This document shows positions 1 to 7,725 of a DNA stretch of 64,000 bases, piece after piece (position 1 is the stretch's first letter; the number at the start of each line of letters is the position of its first letter). Source of the DNA: Sporomusa silvacetica DSM 10669 (lineage in GTDB: Bacteria > Bacillota > Negativicutes > Sporomusales > Sporomusaceae); contig NZ_LSLK01000163.1 of the NCBI RefSeq assembly GCF_002257705.1, forward strand, positions 55,072 to 119,071, given 5' to 3'. The notes beneath the pieces were generated by a model. The model was not told where the DNA came from and made no database searches. It was given only the letters and a program-made list of their open reading frames with translations. Made by a program: the position numbers and the translations under genes.

Positions 1-89
1 TATGCGTTATTCTTGCATCCAGCATACGGCCAAATGACATAAATCAGGTCAAGACAGTCTTATTTATCATTCAACTGTCTCTTTCGACT

Positions 90-1058
90 TTATGCTAGCA
101 GCTTTCCTAATTCGGGTATGGTAAGACCGGTTTCGCTTAATATCTCTTTTATTGCTTGAGCCGCTATAGTTTTTCTAAAATTGTTCTGATCGACTACCCA
201 TGTTTTATCAGAATTATATTCGCAATACAACTGTGGAATTATATGTAGGTACAATAAAAAGACTATAATCTTTAAGTCATTAAAAAAAACGACCTTGCCT
301 TTATCCATCTGAAAAGTTTTATTTGTATCAATTTTTATTTCCCAATCATTTGATAACGAAAAACTAATGGTTATATCATCTTGATTTTTGGTTACAAGAT
401 CTAACCCAGTGAAATTATTATGTAAGCAGACCATTGTCTTAAATGGAACTACTGTATCTATACTTCGCCCAGTTCCTTGGAATTTTTGCAATTCCCTTTC
501 GGTATGGCTTCTAAATCCTTCGACATCTAAGATCTCATAGACATCATTGCCCGGTTTTAATTTCTTCCCTCTTTTACTTAAAAGCCAATAAAAAAAGTCC
601 TTTTCTAGTTCGCTTCCGTGGTAATCTATGTGCCCCCAAAGATTTATTTTTTGCTGAACATATCTCATTAAATTATTTCTTATTCTTGAAAAACACGATG
701 AACTCGCAGAAACTATTACTTTTATTCTATTATTCACTTCAATAAAAATAACTGGATTAATACTATGGCTTATTGCGATTTCTTTAGATACCAGATCCAT
801 ATATTCTGAAGCTATTTGTGGCGCTTCTACTTTCGCAAAGACCGGAAGATATTTATATTCTTGGCTAGCTATTGTTACGGTTTTAACTACAAATTCATCG
901 ACAACACTTAACCCATTACTAGGAAGCCATTTATGTTCAAACAAAAAGCCGTCGCTTTCCTTCTGATAATCCATTTTAAGTAATGGAATGAGTTTTTCTA
1001 AATCCGTTTTTTCTTGATCAAGTGACCAATATTGAATACGTCGATTACTCAAAAACAA
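90..1058 (-). CDS. Unknown protein, third gene of isolated three-gene operon
   Basis: I do not recognise this 322-residue protein. It looks soluble, with no signal peptide or membrane segment, and has a mixed hydrophobic/charged pattern typical of an alpha/beta globular protein. The start is a TTG at 1058 with GGGAGGG six bases upstream; a TTG fifteen bases earlier has no ribosome site. The stop of the preceding gene is 18 nt upstream, so the two are co-transcribed. The region is clearly more AT-rich than the phage structural genes, consistent with cargo acquired separately. Its position beyond the lysis and late genes is where phages often carry lysogenic-conversion or defence genes, but nothing in the sequence proves such a role. 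Confidence 0.75.
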   Translation of the reverse strand: MFLSNRRIQYWSLDQEKTDLEKLIPLLKMDYQKESDGFLFEHKWLPSNGLSVVDEFVVKTVTIASQEYKYLPVFAKVEAPQIASEYMDLVSKEIAISHSINPVIFIEVNNRIKVIVSASSSCFSRIRNNLMRYVQQKINLWGHIDYHGSELEKDFFYWLLSKRGKKLKPGNDVYEILDVEGFRSHTERELQKFQGTGRSIDTVVPFKTMVCLHNNFTGLDLVTKNQDDITISFSLSNDWEIKIDTNKTFQMDKGKVVFFNDLKIIVFLLYLHIIPQLYCEYNSDKTWVVDQNNFRKTIAAQAIKEILSETGLTIPELGKLLA

Positions 1059-1076
1059 TAAAATCCCTCCCAATAG

Positions 1077-1751
1077 CTAAGCAAAATATCTCACTTTATG
1101 AGGCTCCATCTCAAGCTTGTACATAAATTTGTGCCAGAATTTAATTTTTGCGCAATCAAAAAAACATACTGGTATAATATCAATTTCACGATTACTTTTT
1201 ATTCCTGCTTCTCGCGATTTAAAAATTGCAAACTCTATTTCTTGTTTTACGTTTGCACTCTCAATACTAAGCATTTCTTTAAGCAGAATACTAAGATCAA
1301 GTTTAAGACCGTACTCCGTTTTAGCAACAATTAGGTCAGGATTACATTGTAATATAAAATCTCCTTTATTAAGAGCATCTATATTGACCCAACATTCCTT
1401 GTCCTTTATAAATTTTTTAACTATAGCTGTCCATAAGCTCGATTTTTTAGTAATTATTACCTCTGCTTTAACAGTTCTTTGCTGCTGGTTGGTTTCACTT
1501 TTAGCGTAGTAATATGTAAATGAATCCCTAGTAACTAAATTTTCGAACTTAATTCTAACGTGGATTGGTCGGTTTAACTTACTTAAATTACTTAAAATAC
1601 TAACTACTAAATATGTAGCCATAGAAGCTACAGTAAGCAAAGCTGTTTTTCCAGAATTTTGTGCCCATTGATCAGCGCTGTTATAAATTAGCCAACTCGA
1701 TGATATTAGCCATTTTATTATTTCCTGAATAAGTGGTTTCAAAATTCCCAT
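1077..1751 (-). CDS. Unknown single-span membrane protein, second gene of operon
   Basis: A 224-residue protein with one hydrophobic segment at about residues 36-56 followed by a ~165-residue soluble domain rich in beta-type alternation. The N-terminal 35 residues are amphipathic. No family recognised. The ATG at 1751 has GAGG eight to nine bases upstream and overlaps the end of the preceding gene by 13 nt, indicating translational coupling. A membrane anchor between two soluble partners is a common layout in anti-phage and toxin systems, but this is inference only. Confidence 0.75.
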   Translation of the reverse strand: MGILKPLIQEIIKWLISSSWLIYNSADQWAQNSGKTALLTVASMATYLVVSILSNLSKLNRPIHVRIKFENLVTRDSFTYYYAKSETNQQQRTVKAEVIITKKSSLWTAIVKKFIKDKECWVNIDALNKGDFILQCNPDLIVAKTEYGLKLDLSILLKEMLSIESANVKQEIEFAIFKSREAGIKSNREIDIIPVCFFDCAKIKFWHKFMYKLEMEPHKVRYFA

Positions 1752-2272
1752 ACAGGTTTTTCCTCGTAATCTAAATTATTGTTATATCCAGCAATAACAC
1801 ACAAAATCTCAGAATCTTGGATATCTTCGATGATATCATCGTAAATCGACAATACGCCATTTGACGTTACAGAAATCATCTTTGATCTATAGTTAAATGT
1901 TAACATCTTAATATCGCATTCAAAAAAATCCATGACTCGAGTTAAATAGCTTAAAAATTTACTATAATCCTCTGTTTTAATTCCTTTTGATATGTTTTGT
2001 TCAACTTCTTCTTCAATTGGTGTGCTAAGTTCAACGTGCATCAATGTAATATCCAAATATTTGGCAAATTTAATTAGATTTATAAGCCATTCTTGAAGAA
2101 TAAAACATTCTCGAAGTCGCGCTGATTTAACAATGTGCGTTCGCTCATTTTTAGACATGATATTAGCATCAATCCCAACTAAAGGACACAGTTTAAAATC
2201 ATAAACTCCATCAACATTAGGTAAAAGGCTCTTCTCAATAATCGTTTTTTCGTATAAAAACAAGTTTTTCAT
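1739..2272 (-). CDS. Unknown soluble protein, first gene of operon
   Basis: A 177-residue soluble protein, acidic, no recognised domain. I chose the ATG at 2272 because a GGGGGG run lies six bases upstream; a longer in-frame reading to 2311 has no ribosome site. Its end overlaps the next start by 13 nt. Upstream (2273-2689) there are three intrinsic terminators and no gene, so this operon is a self-contained transcription unit. Expression is therefore not simply read-through from the phage late operon. Confidence 0.75.
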   Translation of the reverse strand: MKNLFLYEKTIIEKSLLPNVDGVYDFKLCPLVGIDANIMSKNERTHIVKSARLRECFILQEWLINLIKFAKYLDITLMHVELSTPIEEEVEQNISKGIKTEDYSKFLSYLTRVMDFFECDIKMLTFNYRSKMISVTSNGVLSIYDDIIEDIQDSEILCVIAGYNNNLDYEEKPVWEF

Positions 2273-2381
2273 AAATATCCCCCCAAAGTATAATATTGGG
2301 AGCCGTACCATCTATTGTACATAATAGCACAAAAGCGATTTCAGGTAAATCATGGAATTAGGATTAATTTAACTATTAAAA

Positions 2382-2410
2382 AGCCCAACCACAATGGCTG
2401 AGAGTGGGCT
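2382..2410 (-). terminator. Intrinsic terminator insulating the three-gene operon
   Basis: AGCCCA and TGGGCT arms pair across a 17-nt loop; on the minus strand the hairpin is followed by TTTTTAA. It lies upstream of the 2272 start and stops transcription arriving from the phage side. Confidence 0.6.
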
Positions 2411-2486
2411 AAAATCACTTTCAAAGTACCTCGCGAAAGTAAAATGACACTTTTTCGTAAAAATCGCAAGTAACCAAAAAAAAAAA

Positions 2487-2513
2487 CCGCCCACCAGGAC
2501 GAACCCGGCAGGC
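2487..2513 (-). terminator. Intrinsic terminator, copy 1 of a repeated hairpin
   Basis: On the minus strand a GC-rich hairpin (CCGGG/CCTGG core, loop TTCGT) runs straight into eleven T. The 27-nt sequence is identical to the one at 3283-3309 and related to 4252-4280. There is no gene directly upstream on the minus strand, so this copy looks like leftover or insulating sequence. Confidence 0.75.
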
Positions 2514-2640
2514 GCGCATGGCCCATTTAAAGTTTTCATTTAGATACATTCCGTAGCCACGATAAATTAAACTATCTCTTACTCTTTATCCGTACATGAA
2601 ACTATGATTTTAGATAGGTATTAGGTATAAAAAAAATAAA

Positions 2641-2678
2641 AAAGCCCATCCCCGGCTACTGGCTGAGAAATGGGCTTT
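2641..2678 (-). terminator. Terminator of the secreted His/Pro-rich peptide gene
   Basis: AAAGCCCA/TGGGCTTT arms with a CCCCGGCTACTGGCTG-type loop, followed on the minus strand by a long T-rich run. It lies 12 nt beyond the stop at 2690. Confidence 0.7.
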
Positions 2679-2689
2679 ACGATTGTATT

Positions 2690-2944
2690 CTAGTTATTAG
2701 GTCCACCATCTCGTGGAGATTCAGGCTGCCCCGGTTGCGGTTGTTGTGGCTGTTGCTTATGGTGTGGTTTAGGTTGTGGCTTTTTGTGATGTGGATCATT
2801 AGGATCTGGCTGAGGTTGATGATCGTCAGCTGCAAGCATTTGATAATTTGGAGTTGCCCCTGGATTTTGATTATCATGGGCACTTACTATTGAAGAAAAG
2901 CTCAAAACAAACATAGCAATCATTAAGACTAACATTTTTTTCAT
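2690..2944 (-). CDS. Small secreted His/Pro/Gln-rich protein
   Basis: An 84-residue protein. Residues 1-22 are a clear Sec signal peptide (MKKMLVLM, a hydrophobic core, then VSAHD as a likely signal peptidase I site). The rest is low-complexity: His, Pro, Gln and Asp dominate, with repeated PQP and HHK motifs that could bind metal ions. The start at 2944 is preceded by GGAGGG five bases upstream; a start five codons earlier lies on the ribosome site itself. It is a single-gene unit with its own terminator, in the cargo zone past the lysis genes. Function unknown; export to the envelope is the only firm prediction. Confidence 0.7.
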   Translation of the reverse strand: MKKMLVLMIAMFVLSFSSIVSAHDNQNPGATPNYQMLAADDHQPQPDPNDPHHKKPQPKPHHKQQPQQPQPGQPESPRDGGPNN

Positions 2945-3041
2945 TATATTTCCCTCCACTATGAATTTTTTTAGGCGATATTTGAATTATACATTCCAAT
3001 TTTTATAATTTAATTAGAAAATCCTGGGTAAATAAAAAACT

Positions 3042-3060
3042 GCCCCATCCCGAAGGGCGG
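3042..3060 (-). terminator. Terminator just after a candidate small membrane peptide
   Basis: GCCC/GGGC arms around a TTCGGGATG loop on the minus strand, then CAGTTTTTT. It lies only ten bases past the stop codon at 3070. Confidence 0.6.
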
Positions 3061-3069
3061 AGCGGCTAA

Positions 3070-3195
3070 CTAACTAGCTTTCTTATACACGGGATATTTT
3101 ACATTTACCACTTCTTTAATTTTTCCCCTTGGACGCCTTAAACGGGCGATGATTATCGAAATAGCAAAAAATAAGATACGACCTAAAGCTTTAAT
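3070..3195 (-). CDS. Candidate 41-residue membrane peptide with a non-standard start
   Basis: An open frame on the minus strand encodes a short hydrophobic helix (ILFFAISIIIARL) followed by a strongly basic tail ending VYKKAS. No ATG, GTG or TTG is available; an ATT at 3195 stands ten bases after a GGGGGG ribosome site and would be the start. A terminator follows the stop by ten bases. The ribosome site, helix-plus-basic-tail design and terminator argue that it is real; the rare start argues for caution. Confidence 0.4.
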   Translation of the reverse strand: MKALGRILFFAISIIIARLRRPRGKIKEVVNVKYPVYKKAS

Positions 3196-3282
3196 TATAA
3201 AATCACCCCCCTAATTTATTAGAAATTTATTTCTACAAACTTTTCCAAAAACCTTTATTTATGGCGAATAAATATAAAACAG

Positions 3283-3309
3283 CCGCCCACCAGGACGAAC
3301 CCGGCAGGC
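3283..3309 (-). terminator. Terminator of chemoreceptor-like gene, copy 2 of repeated hairpin
   Basis: Same 27-nt hairpin as at 2487-2513, here 16 nt beyond the stop at 3325 and followed by TGTTTTA on the minus strand. Confidence 0.7.
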
Positions 3310-3324
3310 AGTTACGGTTACACA

Positions 3325-4140
3325 TTAAATAATCTCTGCAATCTTCTCGATCTCTGTTGCGGACGATGCTAACTGTTGCATTGATGCTGATATTTGCTGA
3401 CTAGCAGCGGCCTGGCGTTCTCCGATTATAGCTGATTCTCCGATACTTGTAATAATCCCAGCAGTATCTTTCTGGATAGCATTTAGCACAGCTTTAATAT
3501 CTTTTACAGCTTGCCCACTGTTATCAGCCATCTTTCTTATTTCACTCGCTACCACAGCGAAACCACGTCCATGCTCACCAGCTCTGGCGGCTTCAATAGC
3601 AGCGTTAAGCCCTAACAGATTAGAATTAGCGGAAACATCACTAACAAATTTAAGAATATTGTCTGTTTTTTTAAGTTCTAGTAGCACGCTTTCCCCTTTT
3701 GACTTAAGCTCGTCGAGCTGCTGCGCCAAAGAAGTAGCGGACGCCGCTAGTTCCTCAGTAGTAGCCGTAATTTCTTGACTTGTAGCAGCAATGTTCTGGG
3801 CTGAATCCATCAATGTTTGCTGTGCAACCAAAGAAAATCCAGTTGCGGTAGCACCCACAATAGCACCGTTTTCAAACACTGGATAAGCAATCGCTTTAAT
3901 AGGTACACCGTAGAGTTCTTTGGGTAATGATTTATGAACCTCCTGCTTGGTTCTAAGGCATTCATGCAATGTACCACCAGCAGGGACATTGTCGCCGTCT
4001 CTAATCTTCATATCAAAGGTTTTCCCAGGTAAAAACTTTACGATTACTCCCTCTGCATTACAAATCATTACACAACAGTCTAAGGGAACTAAGTGTTGAT
4101 ATACTGATGCTGACCTAATAGCGCAATCTAATTCCGTCAT
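3325..4140 (-). CDS. Soluble methyl-accepting chemotaxis-like signal transducer
   Basis: 271 residues, no membrane segment. Residues 1-115 form a small sensor domain; residues 115-271 are an MCP signalling domain. The hairpin tip that binds CheA/CheW is recognisable ([20 protein letters not shown], then [15 protein letters not shown]). The helical stalk is short, and methylation regions are reduced compared with chromosomal receptors (usually 500-650 residues). Soluble receptors of this design are common in Sporomusaceae and clostridia. Lying between phage lysis genes and phage-type terminators, it is probably a cargo gene that plugs into the host chemotaxis array. A host origin with the prophage edge near 4200 is the alternative. 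Confidence 0.85.
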   Translation of the reverse strand: MTELDCAIRSASVYQHLVPLDCCVMICNAEGVIVKFLPGKTFDMKIRDGDNVPAGGTLHECLRTKQEVHKSLPKELYGVPIKAIAYPVFENGAIVGATATGFSLVAQQTLMDSAQNIAATSQEITATTEELAASATSLAQQLDELKSKGESVLLELKKTDNILKFVSDVSANSNLLGLNAAIEAARAGEHGRGFAVVASEIRKMADNSGQAVKDIKAVLNAIQKDTAGIITSIGESAIIGERQAAASQQISASMQQLASSATEIEKIAEII

Positions 4141-4251
4141 ATTTCCCTCTCCCCTTTACGAAAATGTATTATAAACGATTCCTTGACACATATGTAAAGT
4201 CCTTTTTGTTATTAAATTAACTTAACAAATTAACCGAAACTTAAAAAAAGT

Positions 4252-4280
4252 CCCCCACCAGGACGTAAGTCCCAGCAGGC
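4252..4280 (-). terminator. Terminator of the late/lysis operon, copy 3 of repeated hairpin
   Basis: On the minus strand CTGGGAC pairs with GTCCTGG around TTAC, followed by GGGGGACTTTTTTT. It lies 17 nt past the stop at 4297 and is the end of the late operon. Confidence 0.7.
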
Positions 4281-4296
4281 GGCAAACAAGGAGAGA

Positions 4297-5040
4297 CTAT
4301 TTTAATTTGTCTTTTAGTTCACTAATTGCCGACGCAACCCCTGCACCAGCTCCGGCGATCAACCCGGTCAGTACAACAATTTCTGCCGGATTGCGAATGA
4401 ATTTTACAAACCAGTCGTTGGTCGTACCGATTTCTTTCGTCAGCTTAGTAATTAAAGCCGTTCCCTTTTCAATCAAGGTTTGGCCATCATCATCAGTTTT
4501 GGTTAATTCGGCAAGTGCTTGATTCGCTAATTCGGTTGCAACAGCAGTTGCGGCAGTTTCAGCAGCAGTTTTTGCAGCATCGGTAACAGTTGACAATGTA
4601 GATTCCCCCTCTAAAGTAATAGTTCCGGTTACATCGGCATCGGCAGTCACGGTAACATCAACGCTTGCACTAGTATAGCCGTCCAGTACTGCAGTAAATG
4701 TGTAGGTTCCCGCCTCTAAATCGCTGATAGTTAGCTGACCGGCAGTATCGGTAGTTCCATCCACTGTTACCGCGCTTACTACATAGCTAATAGTTGCTCC
4801 TGACAATACTGTTCCTTCACTGTTTTTCACCGTAATAGTTGTAGTTGACATTTTAACATTTCCCCTTTTAATTTTATTTCTAATCCAGCGAATAACTCGC
4901 TTGGAAATAGACAATGATTGACTTTCTATGATACTAATAATCGCCGCCTTAGCAGCTTCAATTTCAGCTTGCACAGGCGGCGATTCAGCGAGTTTTATTA
5001 GGTATGGTAATACCTGTTTTTCAATCTCAGGAATATTCAT
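4297..5040 (-). CDS. Phage protein with Ig-like/CarboxypepD-type domain and C-terminal membrane helix
   Basis: 247 residues. Residues ~1-62 are helical and basic; residues ~65-150 form a beta-sandwich resembling CarboxypepD_reg/invasin-type domains (TVLSGATISY, DLEAGTYTFTAVLDGY); then an Ala/Thr-rich helical stretch; and near the end a hydrophobic segment (EIVVLTGLIAGAGAGVASAI). The ATG at 5040 has AGGGG six bases upstream; an earlier ATG lacks one. A second in-frame ATG near 4852 (protein STTTITV...) also has AGGGG upstream and could yield a shorter form. Last gene of the lysis block; an envelope role is plausible but not shown. Confidence 0.65.
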   Translation of the reverse strand: MNIPEIEKQVLPYLIKLAESPPVQAEIEAAKAAIISIIESQSLSISKRVIRWIRNKIKRGNVKMSTTTITVKNSEGTVLSGATISYVVSAVTVDGTTDTAGQLTISDLEAGTYTFTAVLDGYTSASVDVTVTADADVTGTITLEGESTLSTVTDAAKTAAETAATAVATELANQALAELTKTDDDGQTLIEKGTALITKLTKEIGTTNDWFVKFIRNPAEIVVLTGLIAGAGAGVASAISELKDKLK

Positions 5041-5051
5041 AAGATACCCCT

Positions 5052-5243
5052 TCATATCTTGACGTTGAGAGAAACCTTTGTTTGGCCTTCGGTGTCCGTA
5101 GATACCTCAATGTCAGTATTTTTGTTAATTTGGCAGTCAAATGTGAGCCGTGAATAATCATCGGTAGTATGCTTGATTGTAGCGTCAAGGTTTGGAGAAA
5201 TATTGTGTGTTAGATTGATTTCTCCGGTTAGTTTTTCGTTCAT
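5052..5243 (-). CDS. Small phage protein, unknown
   Basis: 63 residues, beta-rich, hydrophilic (alternating T/D/K residues, ends VSLNVKI). The start at 5243 has GTGGAGG seven bases upstream and overlaps the preceding stop as ATGA, so translation is coupled to the hydrolase-like gene. No domain recognised; a small soluble partner of its neighbours is the most that can be inferred. Confidence 0.6.
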   Translation of the reverse strand: MNEKLTGEINLTHNISPNLDATIKHTTDDYSRLTFDCQINKNTDIEVSTDTEGQTKVSLNVKI

Positions 5244-5764
5244 GGTGTTCCTCCACGAAATCTGTAAGTAACGTCCTTGCCCTGCCAATCCTGCATAATT
5301 GACCGGAATAGTCTTGCCGGTGCAATTTGGCCTGGCTCTAGCTCCGGCAAAACAGGAACTTCCATTGCTCGTACTACCCTAGCATCCATTTCGCTGCAAT
5401 CCATAGTAAAAGCATTATCTGGTATTTTCCAACCAAACATTTCATAAACTCCGGCCCTAAAGCAATCACCAGGGCCGTAGGGTGTACCTATTAATTTTCT
5501 TGCTTCTGCTTCACCAGCGGTTAAATTAGGTACTTCAATTTCAATAAATTTAGCGTAGGGATTATCTACATACTTAGCTGGATCATGCGGCCATACGCCA
5601 GGGTAAGGATCATTTCCCTCTTTTACTCCGGTAGATTCTAGGGTACTGTTTAATAGCAACATAGCAGCGTGTGAAATATTAACGTCCTCGCCATTGGAAA
5701 AATGTTCAATGAACTTATCAATTTCAGAATCGCCGCCAACAAAAATTAAAACTACTTTTGCCAC
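5240..5764 (-). CDS. Permuted papain-like (YiiX/NlpC-P60-type) hydrolase, probable
   Basis: 174 residues, no signal peptide. A His in an N-terminal SHAAM motif precedes the candidate nucleophile Cys in FTMDCSE; that order (His first, Cys later) is the hallmark of circularly permuted NlpC/P60 proteins. GTPYGPGDCF before it matches the conserved substrate-side loop. Such enzymes cut amide or ester bonds in peptidoglycan or lipids. It directly follows the amidase with no gap, so a second wall- or envelope-degrading activity is the likely job. Assignment rests on motif order only. Confidence 0.6.
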   Translation of the reverse strand: MAKVVLIFVGGDSEIDKFIEHFSNGEDVNISHAAMLLLNSTLESTGVKEGNDPYPGVWPHDPAKYVDNPYAKFIEIEVPNLTAGEAEARKLIGTPYGPGDCFRAGVYEMFGWKIPDNAFTMDCSEMDARVVRAMEVPVLPELEPGQIAPARLFRSIMQDWQGKDVTYRFRGGTP

Positions 5765-6325
5765 TTACTCCATCTCCTGCAAATAATCAGTTACGCCCCT
5801 GGCAATAGCACTGGCAAACATCCTCTTACCATTACTGCTACCTAAAATAGATTCCTCGGCAGGGTTACTAATAAACGCCAATTCAACCAGCACAGCGGGT
5901 GCATCCGTGTGAATCAAAACATATAAACCTGCCTCCTTGTCCACGTCGCCGTCAGACCAATCTGCCCTAACCGGCAACTGTGGGAAGTCTCCTTCCATTT
6001 GCGACATAATGAGCGTGGCTAGATCGTCAGCCCGGGTATATCCCCGACTTGTATAAATCTCCATGCCCGTAGAGGTTTCACTAAACGAATTACAATGAAT
6101 GCTAACAACAGCATCAGCTCCCCACTCATTTGCCTTATCACAAATATCCTGCAGGTCGTCAGACTGATACGTCATGACCTCACAACCAGCAGCGCAAAGA
6201 TCGTCTGCAGCTATTGCGCCTACATCGGCGTTAACGTCACTTTCCCTGAGTCCAGACGGACCAATCGCCCCAGGATCTGGATCACCGTTCGGTGCATGAC
6301 CGAAATTAATAAATATTTTAGCCAT
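5765..6325 (-). CDS. Endolysin: N-acetylmuramoyl-L-alanine amidase (Amidase_3)
   Basis: 186 residues, a single zinc-amidase domain with no wall-binding domain. The zinc ligands and catalytic Glu are visible: NFGHAPN (His), the Glu in GLRESD, SIHCNS (His), and VELAFISNPAEE (catalytic Glu). It cleaves the lactyl-Ala bond of peptidoglycan at lysis. It has no signal peptide, so it depends on the holin encoded just upstream, whose end overlaps this start by eight bases. Confidence 0.92.
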   Translation of the reverse strand: MAKIFINFGHAPNGDPDPGAIGPSGLRESDVNADVGAIAADDLCAAGCEVMTYQSDDLQDICDKANEWGADAVVSIHCNSFSETSTGMEIYTSRGYTRADDLATLIMSQMEGDFPQLPVRADWSDGDVDKEAGLYVLIHTDAPAVLVELAFISNPAEESILGSSNGKRMFASAIARGVTDYLQEME

Positions 6326-6782
6326 TTATTTTAACTCCTTTTTCATTTCTTATTTGAATTAACTTATTACGCAAAAATTCCGGGATATATTTACCCCAGC
6401 CAATCCTATCAAAATTTTCCACAATGCTCATTGCTTCAACACCAGCAAAACCGCAAATAGCCATAGAGCGCAAAGTATGTGTAGTCATTGCATTGTCAAC
6501 GGTATGTGCGAGAGCAACAGCCGCAAAGATAGCGACTTTCTTAAACAAGCCTCTTGTGCCTCGATTAGAGCCTAAACTATGGGTTTTCCAGGCTGCAAGT
6601 AAGCCTGTAACATAATCTGCAATCACTAGCTGGATTAGAGCGGTAATTTGCGCATCAATGCCCCCCACAGCGACAGAAAAAAATGCCCCAGCAATGGAGC
6701 AAAGTGCAATGATTTTTAATTCTGTTGCTGTATAGAGATTCGCCAACCACAAATACCACTCAGTTAATGTAGTGTTTATCAA
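6318..6782 (-). CDS. Holin (phage_holin_4/TcdE type)
   Basis: 154 residues with three to four hydrophobic segments (around residues 22-40, 45-65, 85-100 and 110-125). It carries the family signature DYVTGLLAAWK followed by SNRGTRGLFKKVAI, and a basic tail. It oligomerises in the inner membrane and releases the endolysin. I chose a TTG start at 6782 because GGGGGTGGG lies just before it; the ATG 24 bases upstream has no ribosome site and would put that Gly-rich stretch inside the protein. Confidence 0.88.
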   Translation of the reverse strand: MINTTLTEWYLWLANLYTATELKIIALCSIAGAFFSVAVGGIDAQITALIQLVIADYVTGLLAAWKTHSLGSNRGTRGLFKKVAIFAAVALAHTVDNAMTTHTLRSMAICGFAGVEAMSIVENFDRIGWGKYIPEFLRNKLIQIRNEKGVKING

Positions 6783-6871
6783 TTTCCCACCCCCATAAAA
6801 TCGCATAAAAATAACCGCATCTCAGCGGCATGGTTCTCGCGGTCTATGCATGTTATCACCCTTAATAAAAT

Positions 6872-6898
6872 AACCGTTTACCAAAAAGGCAAACGGTT
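6872..6898 (-). terminator. Terminator of acyltransferase gene
   Basis: AACCGTTT/AAACGGTT arms; on the minus strand followed by ATTTTATT. It starts five bases after the stop at 6903. Confidence 0.65.
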
Positions 6899-6902
6899 TG
6901 AT

Positions 6903-7577
6903 TCAATCGGCATCCAAAATCAGCGCTTCTGGGATTGGTTCGGTTGAAGAATATTTTTCTCGTATCCAGTTTATGCTTTTTTTTATAACGCGTGCAGGTA
7001 TGCCCCCTACAATACTATTGTTGGGAACTTCGCCAGTAACAACAGAACCAAGTCCAACGATACTATTGTTATTAATATTAGCTCCTTTTAAGATTCTAGA
7101 ATATGCTCCTACCCAAACATGGTTACCAATAGTTATATTTTTATCAAAATTAATTCTCTTTCTAGTTTTAAGATCAATTATTGTATGCCCGTCACCGTTT
7201 GAGATGCTGATACCAGACGAAAACATGCAGTCATTGCCAATAGTTATACTCAAATTAGGTTCACTGACAAGAATATCTGTCCCACTCGAAGTCGTATAAT
7301 TACCTAGTTTGATTAATTCGTTATTATCCCAAAACTTAAACAAACTATCCCTAATTTTACATCTTTCACCAATATTAAGTTTATTATTATTACCCAATAC
7401 AATAATTCTTGTATTTCTCAATAACGTTCCTTTACCGATTTCAACTACATTATTATCTCCTGAAAAGACAATTTTAACTTCTTTAAGAACACCGTTATTA
7501 ATAACAGTGTTACCTTTGCCATTGTCCTTTATCTTATAGCGGAAGATAGAGTGTAGCCAACTAAGACAATTTTGCAT
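6903..7577 (-). CDS. Left-handed beta-helix acyltransferase (WcaF/WbbJ type), probable surface-glycan modifier
   Basis: 224 residues. Hexapeptide-repeat signatures run through residues ~35-200 (GDNNVVEIGKGT, NNKLNIGERC, NITIGNHVWVGAYSRILKGA, NNSIVGLGSVV, VPNNSIVGGIPA), as in CoA-dependent O-acetyltransferases. The likely catalytic His lies in the GDGHTI stretch. The ATG at 7577 follows AGGAGG by eight bases. It sits between the tail fibre and the holin, with its own terminator, and is much richer in A+T than both neighbours. By analogy with phage O-antigen acetylases it may alter the host surface receptor and block superinfection (inference). Confidence 0.85.
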   Translation of the reverse strand: MQNCLSWLHSIFRYKIKDNGKGNTVINNGVLKEVKIVFSGDNNVVEIGKGTLLRNTRIIVLGNNNKLNIGERCKIRDSLFKFWDNNELIKLGNYTTSSGTDILVSEPNLSITIGNDCMFSSGISISNGDGHTIIDLKTRKRINFDKNITIGNHVWVGAYSRILKGANINNNSIVGLGSVVTGEVPNNSIVGGIPARVIKKSINWIREKYSSTEPIPEALILDAD

Positions 7578-7725
7578 AAATTTTCCTCCTGTATGGTGTT
7601 TTTGCGCCTTTAAGTATACCATAGATGTACTACTTGGGGAAATTATACATACATTGGCGCTTTTTTATAACTTCTTTAGCGGCAAGGTTCGCGCGGCATC
7701 TAATCGCCTCCATATAATCTTCTAA

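Noticed and set aside
2273..2690. Left attachment site near the repeated terminators
   Set aside because: The hairpin GCCCACCAGGACGAACC superficially resembles the tRNA-Lys 3' end (CCCACCACGGAATCGAACC) but pairs as a terminator and lacks a true tRNA match.
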